DNA of 64,000 nucleotides, from assembly GCA_026120035.1 (NCBI GenBank), contig JALRME010000011.1, positions 992,001-1,056,000 on the forward strand, written 5' to 3'. The position numbers were made by a program, and so were the translations under genes. Shown here in pieces: positions 11,143-22,320 of the stretch. Within the stretch, counting starts at the first letter, position 1; the number at the start of each line of letters is the position of its first letter. The notes under the pieces are model-generated. The model was not told the origin of the DNA, ran no database searches, and was given only the letters and a program-made list of their open reading frames with translations. The DNA comes from Coleophoma eucalyptorum. Taxonomy: Eukaryota > Ascomycota > Leotiomycetes > Helotiales > Dermateaceae.

Positions 11143-13644
11143 ATGGAACACGTTAAAGCTCACAGACCAAGCGAACCTGAATCGAGATCTCATCAAAAGC
11201 GTGAACCACGCCAATATAGAAAGCGTGTCGCACAGGCATGCCAGAGATGTAGAGAACGAAAACAGAAGGTATATCATTCTTATGGATCAACTTCTTTAGC
11301 TAAGTAATTAGTGTGATGGTGCTCAAGATTCCTGCTCGAGATGCACCAAATTTGGACTACCTTGTCATTATAAATCCCAGCTTGTCATAAAACCAGAACT
11401 AAAGAGAGTCTATGTTTCCGCCCTTGAGAGGCGCGTTGCAGAGCTTGAAACCTTTCTTTCTACGCTTGGTCACGACAGTGTGGGCAGTGATCACTGGAAG
11501 CAAAACCAAAACCGGATTCAAGATGACCGCCGCACACAAGATGAGCATCAAACGCCCGAGAGCCTGCACGATGACGAAACCAATCCACTAAACAATGACA
11601 ACAAGGACCCAGTATCAAATAATAGCACATGTTTCGTAAGATCTACCTCCACGATGAACTTAGGCCGAATTCTGCGTCCAGTAATAAAAACACAGGACAG
11701 ATCGCAGATGGTACAATTCAATAGAGGAGACGAGCCTCCTAGCTCAATTGCTGGACCAGAATCTCTTGATAAGATGGGACCAATGTTCGTATGCCCAATT
11801 ATAGAAAATAGATTGCTTGAGTGCTGGGTCAAGCACTTGTCAACGCGGTACCCCGTGCTTCATACTCCTCGCCTCCGAGAATTACAACGTAAAAGCTATA
11901 AAGCCATTGATTTTTTTGAAAAAAGCATTTTACATCTTGTCTATGCAAATAGTGGCCGAATTTTAGAAACTGTACGTATATCGTACGGCTAAAAGTGCAC
12001 TGCGCTCTAACCATTCGAAGATAGGAGAGACTGGTTTATATTTTGAAAACCAGCATTATGAAGCTGCATTACAGAATATGGACAGAATTTTAGAGCTTCA
12101 TGATATTCGATCTGTTATTTACCTCCATTTGCTGGCTATATACTCTCTCAGAAGGCCACAAAGCCCAGGGGCATGGAACTTAGCTGGTATGGCGGTGAGA
12201 TTGTGTATTGAGTTGGGATTACATCGAAAATCCACGTCGTGCAAAATCGCAATTGAAAGCGAGCTTCAAGTGCGAGTATTCTGGTCTTGTTATTATTTAG
12301 ACCGTGAAATCTCTCTGGCTTTAGGTATGTCTTATCGCATATGTTTTGGACTGGTATCTAACAAGATTAGGCCGTCCTCCGACTATCTCAGATAATGATA
12401 TAAGTGTTAAAGTTCGTAAATAATGAGATTATTTTGTTCAAACGTCAGTTATCTGACTTTCAATAGCTTCCAATCGATATCGACGAAGATCTTGATGACC
12501 TGCAAGCTTTACAGAATGTGTCCCCAAATATCACAGATGGTCCTACTAGCCCTGCTACATCGCTCACGCCGTTTATACATTTCATACGATTGAGGAGGAT
12601 AGAGTTTAAGATTACGCATATTCTATATCGAGTCGACAAAGAAGCACAAAAGACACCTTTGAGCATCATCCAAAGGCTTCTTGAGCAATTATTGGCATGG
12701 AGACAGGCAATACCACTTGAACATTATGATGCAGTGGATAGGGAACACAAGCCTTTGGATGGAAGTCATAATTATGTGAGCAAATGGCATCATGAAATCT
12801 GCATCTAACTTTCAGCTCACATTTTGTAGGCAATAGAATACAATCGATGTGTTCGACTTTTAATATACCCTCAGTTATCAAGCCTGCCTTTGAATCCATA
12901 TTATCTTGAACTCTGTGCCGACTCCTGTGCCCGAATCTGCAAGGCATACAAACAGCTGCACTGCTCAGTAAAAGCAGATTATACTCCCATTTCTATTCAA
13001 ACTATGTTTTTAGCTGGTATGTGACTCAAAGTTTTCGTAATTCGATACGTTGATTAATTATCTCCGCAGGCCTTACCTTGCTACATTGTCTGTTGCTTGG
13101 TTCTCCGAATTATGTCGACCTTCCCAGCTCTATATCAGATTGCACTGAAACACTTCATATCATGACCCAGCGGTGGCCTTCAGCTCGTAAATACCGTGAT
13201 ATCTATGAGCGTATTAAGACTTGTGTCGCTGATACCATTGCACAAGGGAATCACCAGGCTGCGACAACTTCAGCAATAGTATATGAATCGATGGTAAATC
13301 GATTTCAAGGGCTGAAACAAGCAATGTCTAATGGTGCTAGAATCGAATATTCTCCGATGATCGCTAATATGGCTAGACAGGAAGTAGAGAGTCTGTCTGA
13401 TATCAGAAGAAGCAAAAGCAAGGTTCAGGAGGCTAAAGGTCAAAACTTACAGGAACATGATAGTTCCACGAGTTTAGGGATGAGCGGGCTGCTAGAATTC
13501 AATGGAGGACAGGAAAAAATGCTCGACTTGTCGAATTCATCGTTCAAGGATATTTTAAAAGACATTGGCGGTCTGGAGACTGATTGGGATCTTGTGATGT
13601 CGGATGGGACGAATATCTTCAATATGCAACAGTCAAGAGAATGA
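11143..13644 (+). CDS. Zn2Cys6 fungal-specific transcription factor
   Basis: Seven exons (11143-11268, 11312-11971, 12021-12324, 12371-12411, 12467-12775, 12830-13016, 13070-13644) join in frame to 733 residues. The zinc cluster reads ACQRCRERKQK before the first intron and CDGAQDSCSRCTKFGLPC after it, so the intron sits exactly before the third cysteine. A basic coiled-coil linker (SALERRVAELETFLS) should mediate dimerisation. The middle-homology region includes IGETGLYFENQHYEAAL and AWNLAGMAVRLCIELGLH. An acidic C-terminus follows. All junctions use GT-AG, several with CTAAC branch sites. The gene looks intact. It lies head-to-head with the disrupted regulator and points toward the monooxygenase gene. 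Its targets are unknown. Confidence 0.9.
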
Positions 13645-13965
13645 ATATATCTCTAAAATAGAACTCCAAAGGCGACGTTTTAACTTCACGTGCATTGGCT
13701 GAAGCAGTCTGATATTGTATTGTGGCGAAAATAGCTGCCAGCGGAATAATGGCCTCCTGGCTTAGAAGTCCTACAATGATAGGCCTACTGTGCATGACAC
13801 GTATATTGTCCAAATGTTAATATTTTTAATCATTCGGTGGCTTTAGCATTATGATCTTAACATTTAAAATCACAAACTTGTCCACAATGTCCAAAAGAAG
13901 TTGAGTTCAACGTCATGCTCATAATCTCTAGTGTATCTGTGTGGTCTATTTATCTATCTTAAAAT
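13645..13965. other. Intergenic between convergent 3' ends
   Basis: About 320 bp of AT-rich sequence between the regulator stop and the monooxygenase stop. It presumably holds both 3' UTRs. No gene is seen. Confidence 0.6.
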
Positions 13966-15841
13966 TTACGAAGGCGGTACTATACTCTTCGTCCTGTCGA
14001 TAACGATGTCTCCATTCTCGTTGCAATATTTCTCCTTCAGTACATCGTATCGAAACTTGGCACCTCGGTGGCTTGACGATAGAGTCTTATCTCCGGGTGT
14101 ACGGCGCAGATTCTCACGGAAAGTACCTCCTGGGGTAGTATAGTCATTCCACATGAGATCTCGTTCCTGGAGAACTGGAACTAAAAGCTCAACCAAGTCT
14201 TCGTAGGACTCGGGATTCGAAACATCTGAAGAATGGTGTTAGAAAAGTTAAATATTATATAGAGAAAAGGATCCAAGTTAAAGTCAAATTGAAGGTACTT
14301 ACAGGCCACATTAAATCCGTCAATATCAGCTACTGTGACCCATTCCTCGATGACATCAGCCACCATCTCAGGAGTTCCTATTGGCATTTGCCCAAAACCG
14401 CAGAAAGCGAATTCTTGACCAAGCTCCCTTGTGGTCATCCCACCCTTATTGTTTATGAGGCGTTGGACAGCCTGGACCATAGTATGAACGGCATTGTCGG
14501 GCAAATTCCCTTCGAATGTGAGTGGTTCGTCCAAGGGATACTGACTTAGATCTACCCCTGTAAAACCACTTACACTGGCAAGTCCTCCTTCCCAGTCGAC
14601 ATTCTCTTTAGCAATTTCATACTTCGCCTGAGCTTCTTCTACTGTGCGACCGAGAATTGGTGTTATGAGAGGGAAAAACTTGACATCGTAAGGGCCGCGC
14701 CCTTTTTTGATTGCCATAGCACGCACTTCCTTAATCATATCTTTAATATCAGTCGGCTTGCTACCACCTATGAAAATGGCTTCTGCATGGCGCGCGGCAA
14801 AGATCTTCCCAGCTGTCGAAGATCCAGCCTGGAAAAGGACAGGAGTACGTTGTGGTGAGGGATGTGTTTCACTATAAGTAGTGGTTTTGTAGTATTCCCC
14901 TTTGAATATGAGCTTATGGATCTTGTCTGGATCATAGGCACCCTTTTCTGAAGACCAAATCTGAGCGCCATCTTCCCAAGAACCCTCCCACAACCTGGAA
15001 AGACAAGCTGTTAGTAATTACGAAGAACTCTTTATCGACCGAACTGGTGGATATGGACTGTGATTGGAGGTTGTGTTTAAGAATGGGCTTGGTGGCAGAT
15101 TTTGACTTACGAGTACATAATATCCATGTATTCGTGAGCTTCATCGTAACGCTTGTCGTGTGCGGTTACTTTGTCTTGTCTGCCCATAGCTTCGGCTGCC
15201 TTGTCGCTGTAGCTTGTTACGATGTTCCATCCAACTCGACCATTTGTTATATGGTCTAATGTTCCCCAAGTTCGTGCTAACAAATATGGCTATTTTCTTG
15301 TAAGTTGGCAATATTACTTCACAGGAGCTTGGTAAGAGGCTCACTTACAGGTATGTATGTAGTGCTGCCAGTGATTCCGAAAGAAACAGAATTCGTTACC
15401 GCAGCCATTGCAGAAACCAATATGACTGGATCAAGCTGACCGACCCCATGCCCACCTCTAAAGGAGGCATCAGCTTTCCCCTGATAAGTCTCGTGTACTG
15501 TGTAGATGTCAGAAACAGGAGAGTAGATGCAACCAGCCCAAAACTGGCAATTATTTGCTAGGTATTATCGTACTTCCATACACATCGGCAAAGAAAATTG
15601 AAGTAATCTTCCCTTTTTCTGCGAGTTTTGCCAGCCAGATGTAGTAGTCAAGAGTGTCCTTGGTTCTTGAATTGTCCTTCGGGTTTCTGTTTCATTTGTC
15701 ATTTGTGATTAGTCCAGAACTTTTCAAATGAAACAGAAAGATGGAGAAATAATCAGACCTCCATTCTCCAATTCCCATATGACTGCCGGTACAAGCATGT
15801 TCAAAGAAATTGAGATGAATTTGCTTTCTTGGTGACGCCAT
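13966..15841 (-). CDS. NtaA/SnaA/DszA-type FMN-dependent monooxygenase
   Basis: ATG at 15841 starts MASPRKQIHLNFFEHACTG. Exons join as ...GIGEWR|NPKDNSRTKDTLDYY..., SIFFADVYGIHETYQGKADA, SFRGGHGVGQLDPVILVSAM, ITGSTTYIP|PYLLARTWGTLDH, then GRVGWNIVTSY. The last junctions give MYSLWEGSWEDGAQIW and NVAYVSNPESYEDL. These are landmark blocks of the bacterial luciferase-like nitrilotriacetate monooxygenase component A family. Members use FMNH2 from a partner reductase to oxidise amines, sulfur compounds or similar substrates. Five introns, all GT-AG, leave about 460 residues, normal for the family. No flavin reductase gene is adjacent, so a partner must be encoded elsewhere. The gene looks intact. 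Confidence 0.87.
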
Positions 15842-17163
15842 TTTTTTGGTAGACGCTCTGGTTATGTAATTTTGTTTCGGTCTTTCAAAACTCTCCGCAA
15901 AATATACAGATGGGGTATTCTGGTATGCAGGAAGCAAAACTTCAATATATATATATATATAGTTCGAGTTTCATCAGGAGCTCTGTTTGTCTTCTTTGCG
16001 TGCTTTAGTAAGGAGCTAGCACGTGGTAAGTATCATGTCGGATGTCGGATGTGCGGAATGCTAGACAGCAACACTATCTTGGTGCTGCTGTAGCTCGGGC
16101 GAAACCTTCAGCGGCAGTATGTGCCGCTATCGCCAGGGCAAACCAGTGCCTACTACCCACATGACAGTGGGCTATCTACTTGTTATCTAATTTTATAACT
16201 AATTTCCTACGTATCTAAAACTATTCATGAATAAAGGAGAATAAATTTATTCAAAGGCTACTAATCCTAATTCTAGAGTATCAGTGTTTGATGATGCCCT
16301 AGATTACGTGTAGGCAGAATAGCTGTAGAATGCAAAGTGCAATAGAATCTCGACTTATAGCTTAATTCAGTAAAATTGATACAAAGAAGCTCTGGGAAGA
16401 GGTTATAGGAAAATTTATAAATGGCTCCTGGTCCAAAAGTTGGGGTTCATCACCAGATAGCTACTGAACAATGTAAGAATAGGATTTATAACCAAGGTAA
16501 TAGCAACAAAAACATCTAGACTATGATAGTGATAGTATTACTGATACTCGAAATAAAGCAAAATGGAGCAGTTCATTTTCCCGTGAATGGGCTAGATCGA
16601 ATGCCACAAAGATCTTTTGCTCCTTGTCCTGGGCATTTGCAGCCAGGGTTGTGACAGGCATGCAATCATCCGAACTCCGAATCAGAATCGATAACCCAAG
16701 CACAGATAATTAAATACGCTAATTTACGGATGGTTCGCGGCCGAAGCAGAAACAGGACGACTGTGTGTGCTCAATTGGATCAATGCTTAAAGACAAGAGT
16801 GGAGTCATTTGCTTTCTGAGCCGAAGTTGCTTCGGCAAGAACAAACTTTTTCCCGAACCCCTTAATGGCGTCCTCGGCCATCCCTCACTCTATGATGTGT
16901 CGATGATAGACACGAAAAATCACCTCTCCCTCCTGCTTTAGAATATAGCTGTCTAACATGCAGGTGAATTTCCCGCTAGGAAACGCCATCGGACGTACTA
17001 AAATAGGGAATCATTGATTTTTTACAATATACTAAATTCTATTATATGTGAGGCGGAGATACCTATCCTCTTGGTCTAAATTTACTAACTATGATTCCAT
17101 TTACCATTGTAATTATTCAAAATTACAGAGAATGTTCAATTTTTGCAAACTGCATAGTCCTAC
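15842..17163. other. Intergenic, no gene recognised
   Basis: About 1.3 kb upstream of the monooxygenase. It holds an (AT)n microsatellite at about 15945-15961 and otherwise unremarkable AT-rich DNA. Short frames around 15872-16093 and 16521-16703 are not protein-like. Confidence 0.5.
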
Positions 17164-17231
17164 GCTAAGAATACTATAACATGTAACATGTGACTAGGTC
17201 TCGTGACAGACCTGTAAGTGATATCCCGACA
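17164..17231 (-). repeat. Solo LTR-end fragment, probable copia type
   Basis: Read on the minus strand this begins TGTCGGGATATCACTTACAGG and continues with CACGAGACCTAGTCACATG. The same sequence, with substitutions, recurs in both arms at 25638-26036. The TGTCGGRATATC start is typical of a fungal copia LTR terminus. Only the end of the LTR is recognisable. Confidence 0.5.
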
Positions 17232-17479
17232 GAACCCATTATAGCATCTTTCGTTTTTAATTGCCGCAGATTTCAGATGCCCCCTATCATTTCATTGGCT
17301 TTTCGAGTTATGGCCGCTACTCGTCGAAGTCGCGCCTCGTTCGGTTCTTGTAATTGGAGAAGCTGGTATCGGGTTTAAAGCAGTAGAATGGATACCTGGC
17401 TAAAAGGAACAGACTGTAGACCCTTCGTATTCACACTCGTTCTCACTTCAGAGTGAGAGTTATCAGCAGGGGGCGTATG

Positions 17480-17498
17480 AGCGCGCCTTGATAAGGGA
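17480..17498 (+). promoter_or_regulatory. AGCGCGCCTT plus GATAAGGGA promoter element
   Basis: AGCGCGCCTT is directly followed by GATAAGGGA, 183 bp before the regulator start at 17681. The same two words occur together at 21772-21795 in the divergent promoter downstream, and AGCGCGCCTT again at 21947-21956. Shared control of regulator, oxidase and permease is inferred. Confidence 0.5.
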
Positions 17499-17680
17499 CT
17501 TCTCACGTGACACCATCTCCTTCCGTTCACTATCCAAAAGTGGGAGTGTGGGGGAAAGGAGTTCGGAGGGGATAATGAGCATGGGACAAACTACCCTAGT
17601 TTTGTTTCCATCTCGGAAACTCATGTTATTCTCTGGATAATCACCTTAATCAACGAAATTACGTGCATGAGAAAGCTCCC

Positions 17681-19323
17681 ATGGCTTCCGCTCAGGTCCT
17701 CTCCATTTACAAGCACAAGGCCCCACGTTCTAAGACCGGTTGTATTGGGTGCAGACTTCGCCGCAAGAAATGCGATGAGGAGCATCCTGCTTGTGCGAGT
17801 TGCAATCGCAACGGCTTGCTTTGTACTTGGCCCAATGCCTCTGACAGCAAATTATCAGGAATTCTGCGCAGAACAAATGAGACCGGAAAGAAAAGGATAA
17901 ATAGGAGAAAGGGTGAGGAGGAAGAACAGCAACTATATCAGGAACGCAAGAGTAACAACCCAACAAGTCGGGTATCTCAAGCATGTGCCCTATCTGCCAA
18001 TGCCAAAGATGGAGAAGGTGGTCTGCTGCATCTTGAAGATGCAATGCTCGAACCCTTAAGCATATTTCCAAAGTCACTCTGTCCACAGGGCCTTTTTGCA
18101 AATGCTCTGTTGCGGCAGCCTATCTCACGAAGACTCTTTGATCATTACTTACACCGGACTCATAAGATAATGGCGGTTTGTCAAGGGACTAAGAATCCGT
18201 TCATGATGGAGCTTATACCGATAGCAATGTCAAACCAGCAGATCTTGAATGGCCTCCTTGCCTTTAGCGGGATACACTATGCTGATTTAATGGGCCTGTC
18301 TGTTGATGAAACCACCTGGTTACACTATGGCCAGGCTGTACAGGGCCAGAAGTTTGGACTCACTCGCCTAGCAAAAGGTAAACAAGATATAATAGTTCCG
18401 CTAATGGTCACAGCGATGATCCTCTGTATTATCGAGGTATGTGTGCATGTATTGCTTCACAATTAGAACTCATATTAATCTTCTATCAGTCGTTTAGAGC
18501 CAATGCAGGGGCAATGGCGGTGCATCATCTCAAGGCTGCACGATTTTTATTACAAGAGGCATTACAACTACCAAGCTCGCAACTGAATAGGGAGACACGC
18601 TCATTTCTCATAGAGCGTTATACATACACACTCATTTTGGCACATATTACCATGGGTGCTGAATCCGACTCGTGGGTTTTGGGAGACAGTACTCAACTCT
18701 TCCTAATCATGAAAAGAGACTCAAGTCAATTCCCGGGCATCATGTCGGGTTGTGTCCACGAGCTTTTCCAAATCATTCCCAAAGTCTCCGTTCTTGCACG
18801 AAAGCGACAAGCCGAAGAGCGGCTTGGTATAGAGTCTTGGGTAACCACCGCGGAATACCTAGACCATTATTATACCATAACAATGTGGGAGCCCACATCG
18901 GAAGACGAGATTCATGTTCTGTGCGGACGACTGTATCAGCAAGCATTGTGTGTATATTTGGGAACCATATTCCAACAGTACGACAAAGTTGAAAGAGAGG
19001 ATGGCTCCGAATACCCTCCAACAGTGCGGCAAGCTTTCAATAAATTCATTCCATTTCTACAAGCTCTCCCCATAGACTCCTCTATCTCGACAACCCTTTG
19101 CTGGCCGTTAGCAATATTTGGATCTTGCGCCAGGACATCCGAGCATAGAACTATCATAAGAGAACGGCTTGCGTCGCTGGCGTTAAACTTTGCAGCGCAG
19201 AGTGTGCGCGAGACTAGCCGCTTGTTAGAGATTCTCTGGGCGCAAGATGATCCTTTACAGGCAAATCCGCTTAGTTTTGAGGTCATCATGAAGAGAGAAA
19301 ATATGACGGTCTTATTCCTTTGA
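17681..19323 (+). CDS. Zn2Cys6 transcription factor (Fungal_trans_2 type)
   Basis: Exons 17681-18436 and 18490-19323 encode 529 residues. ATG at 17681 (MASAQVLSIYKHKAP) is the first in-frame start. The zinc cluster GCIGCRLRRKKCDEEHPACA then SCNRNGLLC is uninterrupted by introns and is followed by a basic linker. The C-terminal half matches the alpha-helical effector domain of this subfamily (MSNQQILNGLLAFSGIHYAD, FRANAGAMAVHHLKAARFLL). The single intron lies at IIE|SFRAN. Its promoter shares a specific element with the next two genes, which supports a role as their pathway regulator, possibly autoregulated. That role is inferred from context. The gene looks intact. Confidence 0.9.
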
Positions 19324-19582
19324 ATTCAAATGGAAAGTTGTATTAATTCATGATGACGAGTACATTTCTACATGAAAGTACATTATTTTCTAGAGAAGCA
19401 AATATCCATCGGTGTCTATATTGATCTATCCATGTTGCTTACTATGTACAGACGATAGGGTGGACAGCGCACTTATGAGGAAACGGCTTAAAATTATACG
19501 CATGAGGCTGGCTTAATTCCTGCAAATGATATAACCATCCCGGCCATGGGATAAACCCGAGGCGTACAATACGGCCGATGGC

Positions 19583-21516
19583 TCAGAACGGGAATGAATT
19601 CTGAAGGTCTTCAACAGCAGGCAACCCGTTTTCAACCTGCTTACGATTCATGTCATCTAAGTATGGAAGCAAGAAGTCAGCATAGTGTTGGCGGCCTTTG
19701 TGCCTGTATAACAGATGATTAGCAGGATTTTGTTACAGATTTGGCGGGATGCCTACTCTGCTAGCTCATCATCCCAACTCCTGATCAATGATGCCAGTCT
19801 ACCTGGAATGCCAGGCTCGTTCAAGATGGATTCGAGCGGCATAACATAGGTATGAACGGCCCAAACGATAGCCCCTGACTTAGGCAGTCGTCTAAGAGTT
19901 TGACGCTCCTGCCGAAAAAACAGCTGGGAGATGTCAGACACGGCGCCTGGGTGCCTGAATTTACCGTAGCTTGGAGTTCCAACCCCTGGGCCTCTGATGG
20001 AGGGATCCCAGTCATCCTCTGGACCCATAGTGACTGTGGGCCAATGTAATTCATCTGAGAAAAGATTAATTGGTATTTTATTTGAGCAGAGGGTTTAACT
20101 TTAGTTGACTCTTACCATGGATACTAATTGCGGTTGCTGAGAGAAAAGATAACATGGTTAGAAATAATATTGGATCAATATCAATTGTGGGTTAAATGAA
20201 CTCACTATTTCTTGCAATAGGATTTTCGACCTTTAGTTTAGTCAAGAATCTAGAGTTAATATTAGCACATTTTCCTTGAGCATTTGGCCCCAAAGCTTGC
20301 CTATCAAGTGGCTTTTGCAACTGTTCAACGTAATGAGGAACCTGTCCTAAGTGTAAACCAGCCAGGGACTTTCCGACTGGTAGAAATCATATTAGCCACT
20401 GTGTCACATCAAAATAGGTGAAGGTTGATTTAATCCCCTTACGTTTGTCTTTGAGCCGCTGTCCTCCTGTGAAGTAAATGTTATTTTGTCTTGTTTCTGA
20501 TGCAAGGACTAGGCAGAAATAAACGAAACGACAAACCTCCGATACCCAGCATCATTCCCGCAAGCTGATACTATATAGAAGAGTAATTAGTCTACTTAAG
20601 AGCTAGCATATCATTAGAATATATACTACTTACCTCGCCATCATCTTGCTTAACAAGGACATTAAGATCCGCAGGTTGGATAAGTCCAGCCACCTGTGGA
20701 GGTATGGGGATTAGTCATCGTTGAATTTCAATTTGCTGCTTGCTGAAAATACGAACAGTCAATGGGTCCTCTATGGTGAGATCATACTCTGCTCCCAAGG
20801 CTGGCATTTTGATACTAGTAATTGAACCGGCACCGTACCAGCCATCATGATCTGTGGCCGAACGGGTGATGGTATACACCTGTGGATAACGGCGAGATAG
20901 AAATTCAGAGAGATCTTGGCAAAGTTCCTGTGCTGCCTCGCGAGCAACTGGTAAAATGCCCACGATCTTGTCTCCTCTACCGGCTAATCGAGCGACTTTG
21001 ACTCGATGATATCGAGGGAAGTCATTATCAAGCTATTTTTGCCATTAGAATCTTAGTAATTCCGCTTAGACAGATAGGGAATATAAAGAAATTTACCAGA
21101 ACCCATGAGTCTTTGTCAAGTTTCTTCACTTCAATTGTACTAATAAAGAGTTAGATTTTGCGAAATTTTGTTTTCAGAAGAGCTTACTGTCTGGTATACG
21201 CATATCGAAAGGCGCGAAACTTAGGAGGTTCCGTCTTTTCTAAATCAAAGGTTTCGTGTGGAGATGGTTCTGGATATTCCCATGCTCCTGGTGTAACCGA
21301 TCGTTCTAAATAACAAATGAAATTTGATTAGCATATATTTCAAAGCTCAATCACAGATTTGATTTCTAGTTTGTACTTACTTTCAACAATCTCCGCGGCG
21401 GTCTTTACGTTCTTTGCGTTCTTTTGGCTAGATTTCCACTGTAGAACCACGGTTGTTATGGCGCCAACCACGAAAAGAAAAATACAGCCTGTGTTATGCA
21501 TTATTGTGAACGCCAT
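19583..21516 (-). CDS. DUF3445 / heme-dependent oxidative N-demethylase-like protein
   Basis: ATG at 21516 begins MAFTIMHNTGCIFLFVVGAI, a hydrophobic N-terminus that looks like a membrane anchor. The body has the family blocks PPKFRAFRYAYTR, LDNDFPRYHRVKVARLAGR, DLNVLVKQDDGEYQLAGMM and HLGQVPHYVEQLQKPLDR. The hallmark is FRQERQTLRRLPKSGAIVWA, after which the protein continues to ...LQNSFPF. At least seven small introns are needed, and some micro-exon borders are uncertain. The family includes the bacterial heme-containing dimethylamine monooxygenase, so an oxygen-dependent heme enzyme acting on an N-methylated amine or amino acid is plausible but not shown. It is divergent from an amino-acid permease and shares its promoter region. 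Confidence 0.82.
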
Positions 21517-22320
21517 AATTATAAAGGCTTAAAGAATTGGACTTTTGAAGGGAAAGAATTCACGATGGGATGAAGCAAAGGAGTAGTGACAGTCGCAACC
21601 CGTCGCATTAGCAGCCTCATAAATATGGTATTCTGGGCATAGATTCATACGGCACACGACAACGATGGCACCCACCAATCCTAATCGCGGCCGATAGAGT
21701 CGTGGGTTCTGAGCTGGAAACTACCGACCGAGTGAAGTGACATGGATTCGGGCTCGAGGCATGACATGATAAGCGCGCCTTACTATGATAAGGGATTAGA
21801 GTTGACATCATTGGTCGCACTCTCCAACCAATTCCTCCACAATGACAGATTTAAGATCCATTTCATAATAATGATAATAAAGTTTGGCTGTAAGTGGGCT
21901 GGCATCTTGGCTCTCCTAGTGGGTCTGGCCAGAGATATTGTTGATAAGCGCGCCTTAATTTGAATACATCGCCTACACAAACAAACCCGCCGTAGCCAAT
22001 CACTAGTCTGATTTGGTCAATTCTTCGGAACTTCTTGGAAAACCCCCTCCAATCTCCATTACTCTTCCCAAGCAGTCGGATCTTTGTGACTGGAACTAGG
22101 AACCTTTATGCAATGTCTGTGAAAGTATCGGCGATATTGTAGGTTCAACTGCTAAGATACGGTTCGCCGAGTCGATAGCTGTGTCAGTCAACCTGTGGTA
22201 CGGCCCGGCACAATCTCGACTACAAGATGAAGTCTGATCTCCCCTCTCTTCTGGACTAATAACATAACCACTCTCAATCAATTATAAGCTTCTTCGACTT
22301 ACGCTACCACACAAATCAAG
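21517..22320. promoter_or_regulatory. Divergent promoter with repeated AGCGCGCCTT/GATAAG elements
   Basis: This 0.8-kb region separates the oxidase-like gene from the amino-acid permease. It holds GATAAGCGCGCCTTA at 21768-21782 and again at 21943-21957, 175 bp apart. A further GATAAGGGA sits at 21787-21795. A related element lies upstream of the regulator at 17680. No gene is seen in the interval. Confidence 0.55.

Noticed and set aside
15945..15961. AT dinucleotide run as a regulatory site
   Set aside because: A simple microsatellite of this length is common in such DNA and has no supporting context.
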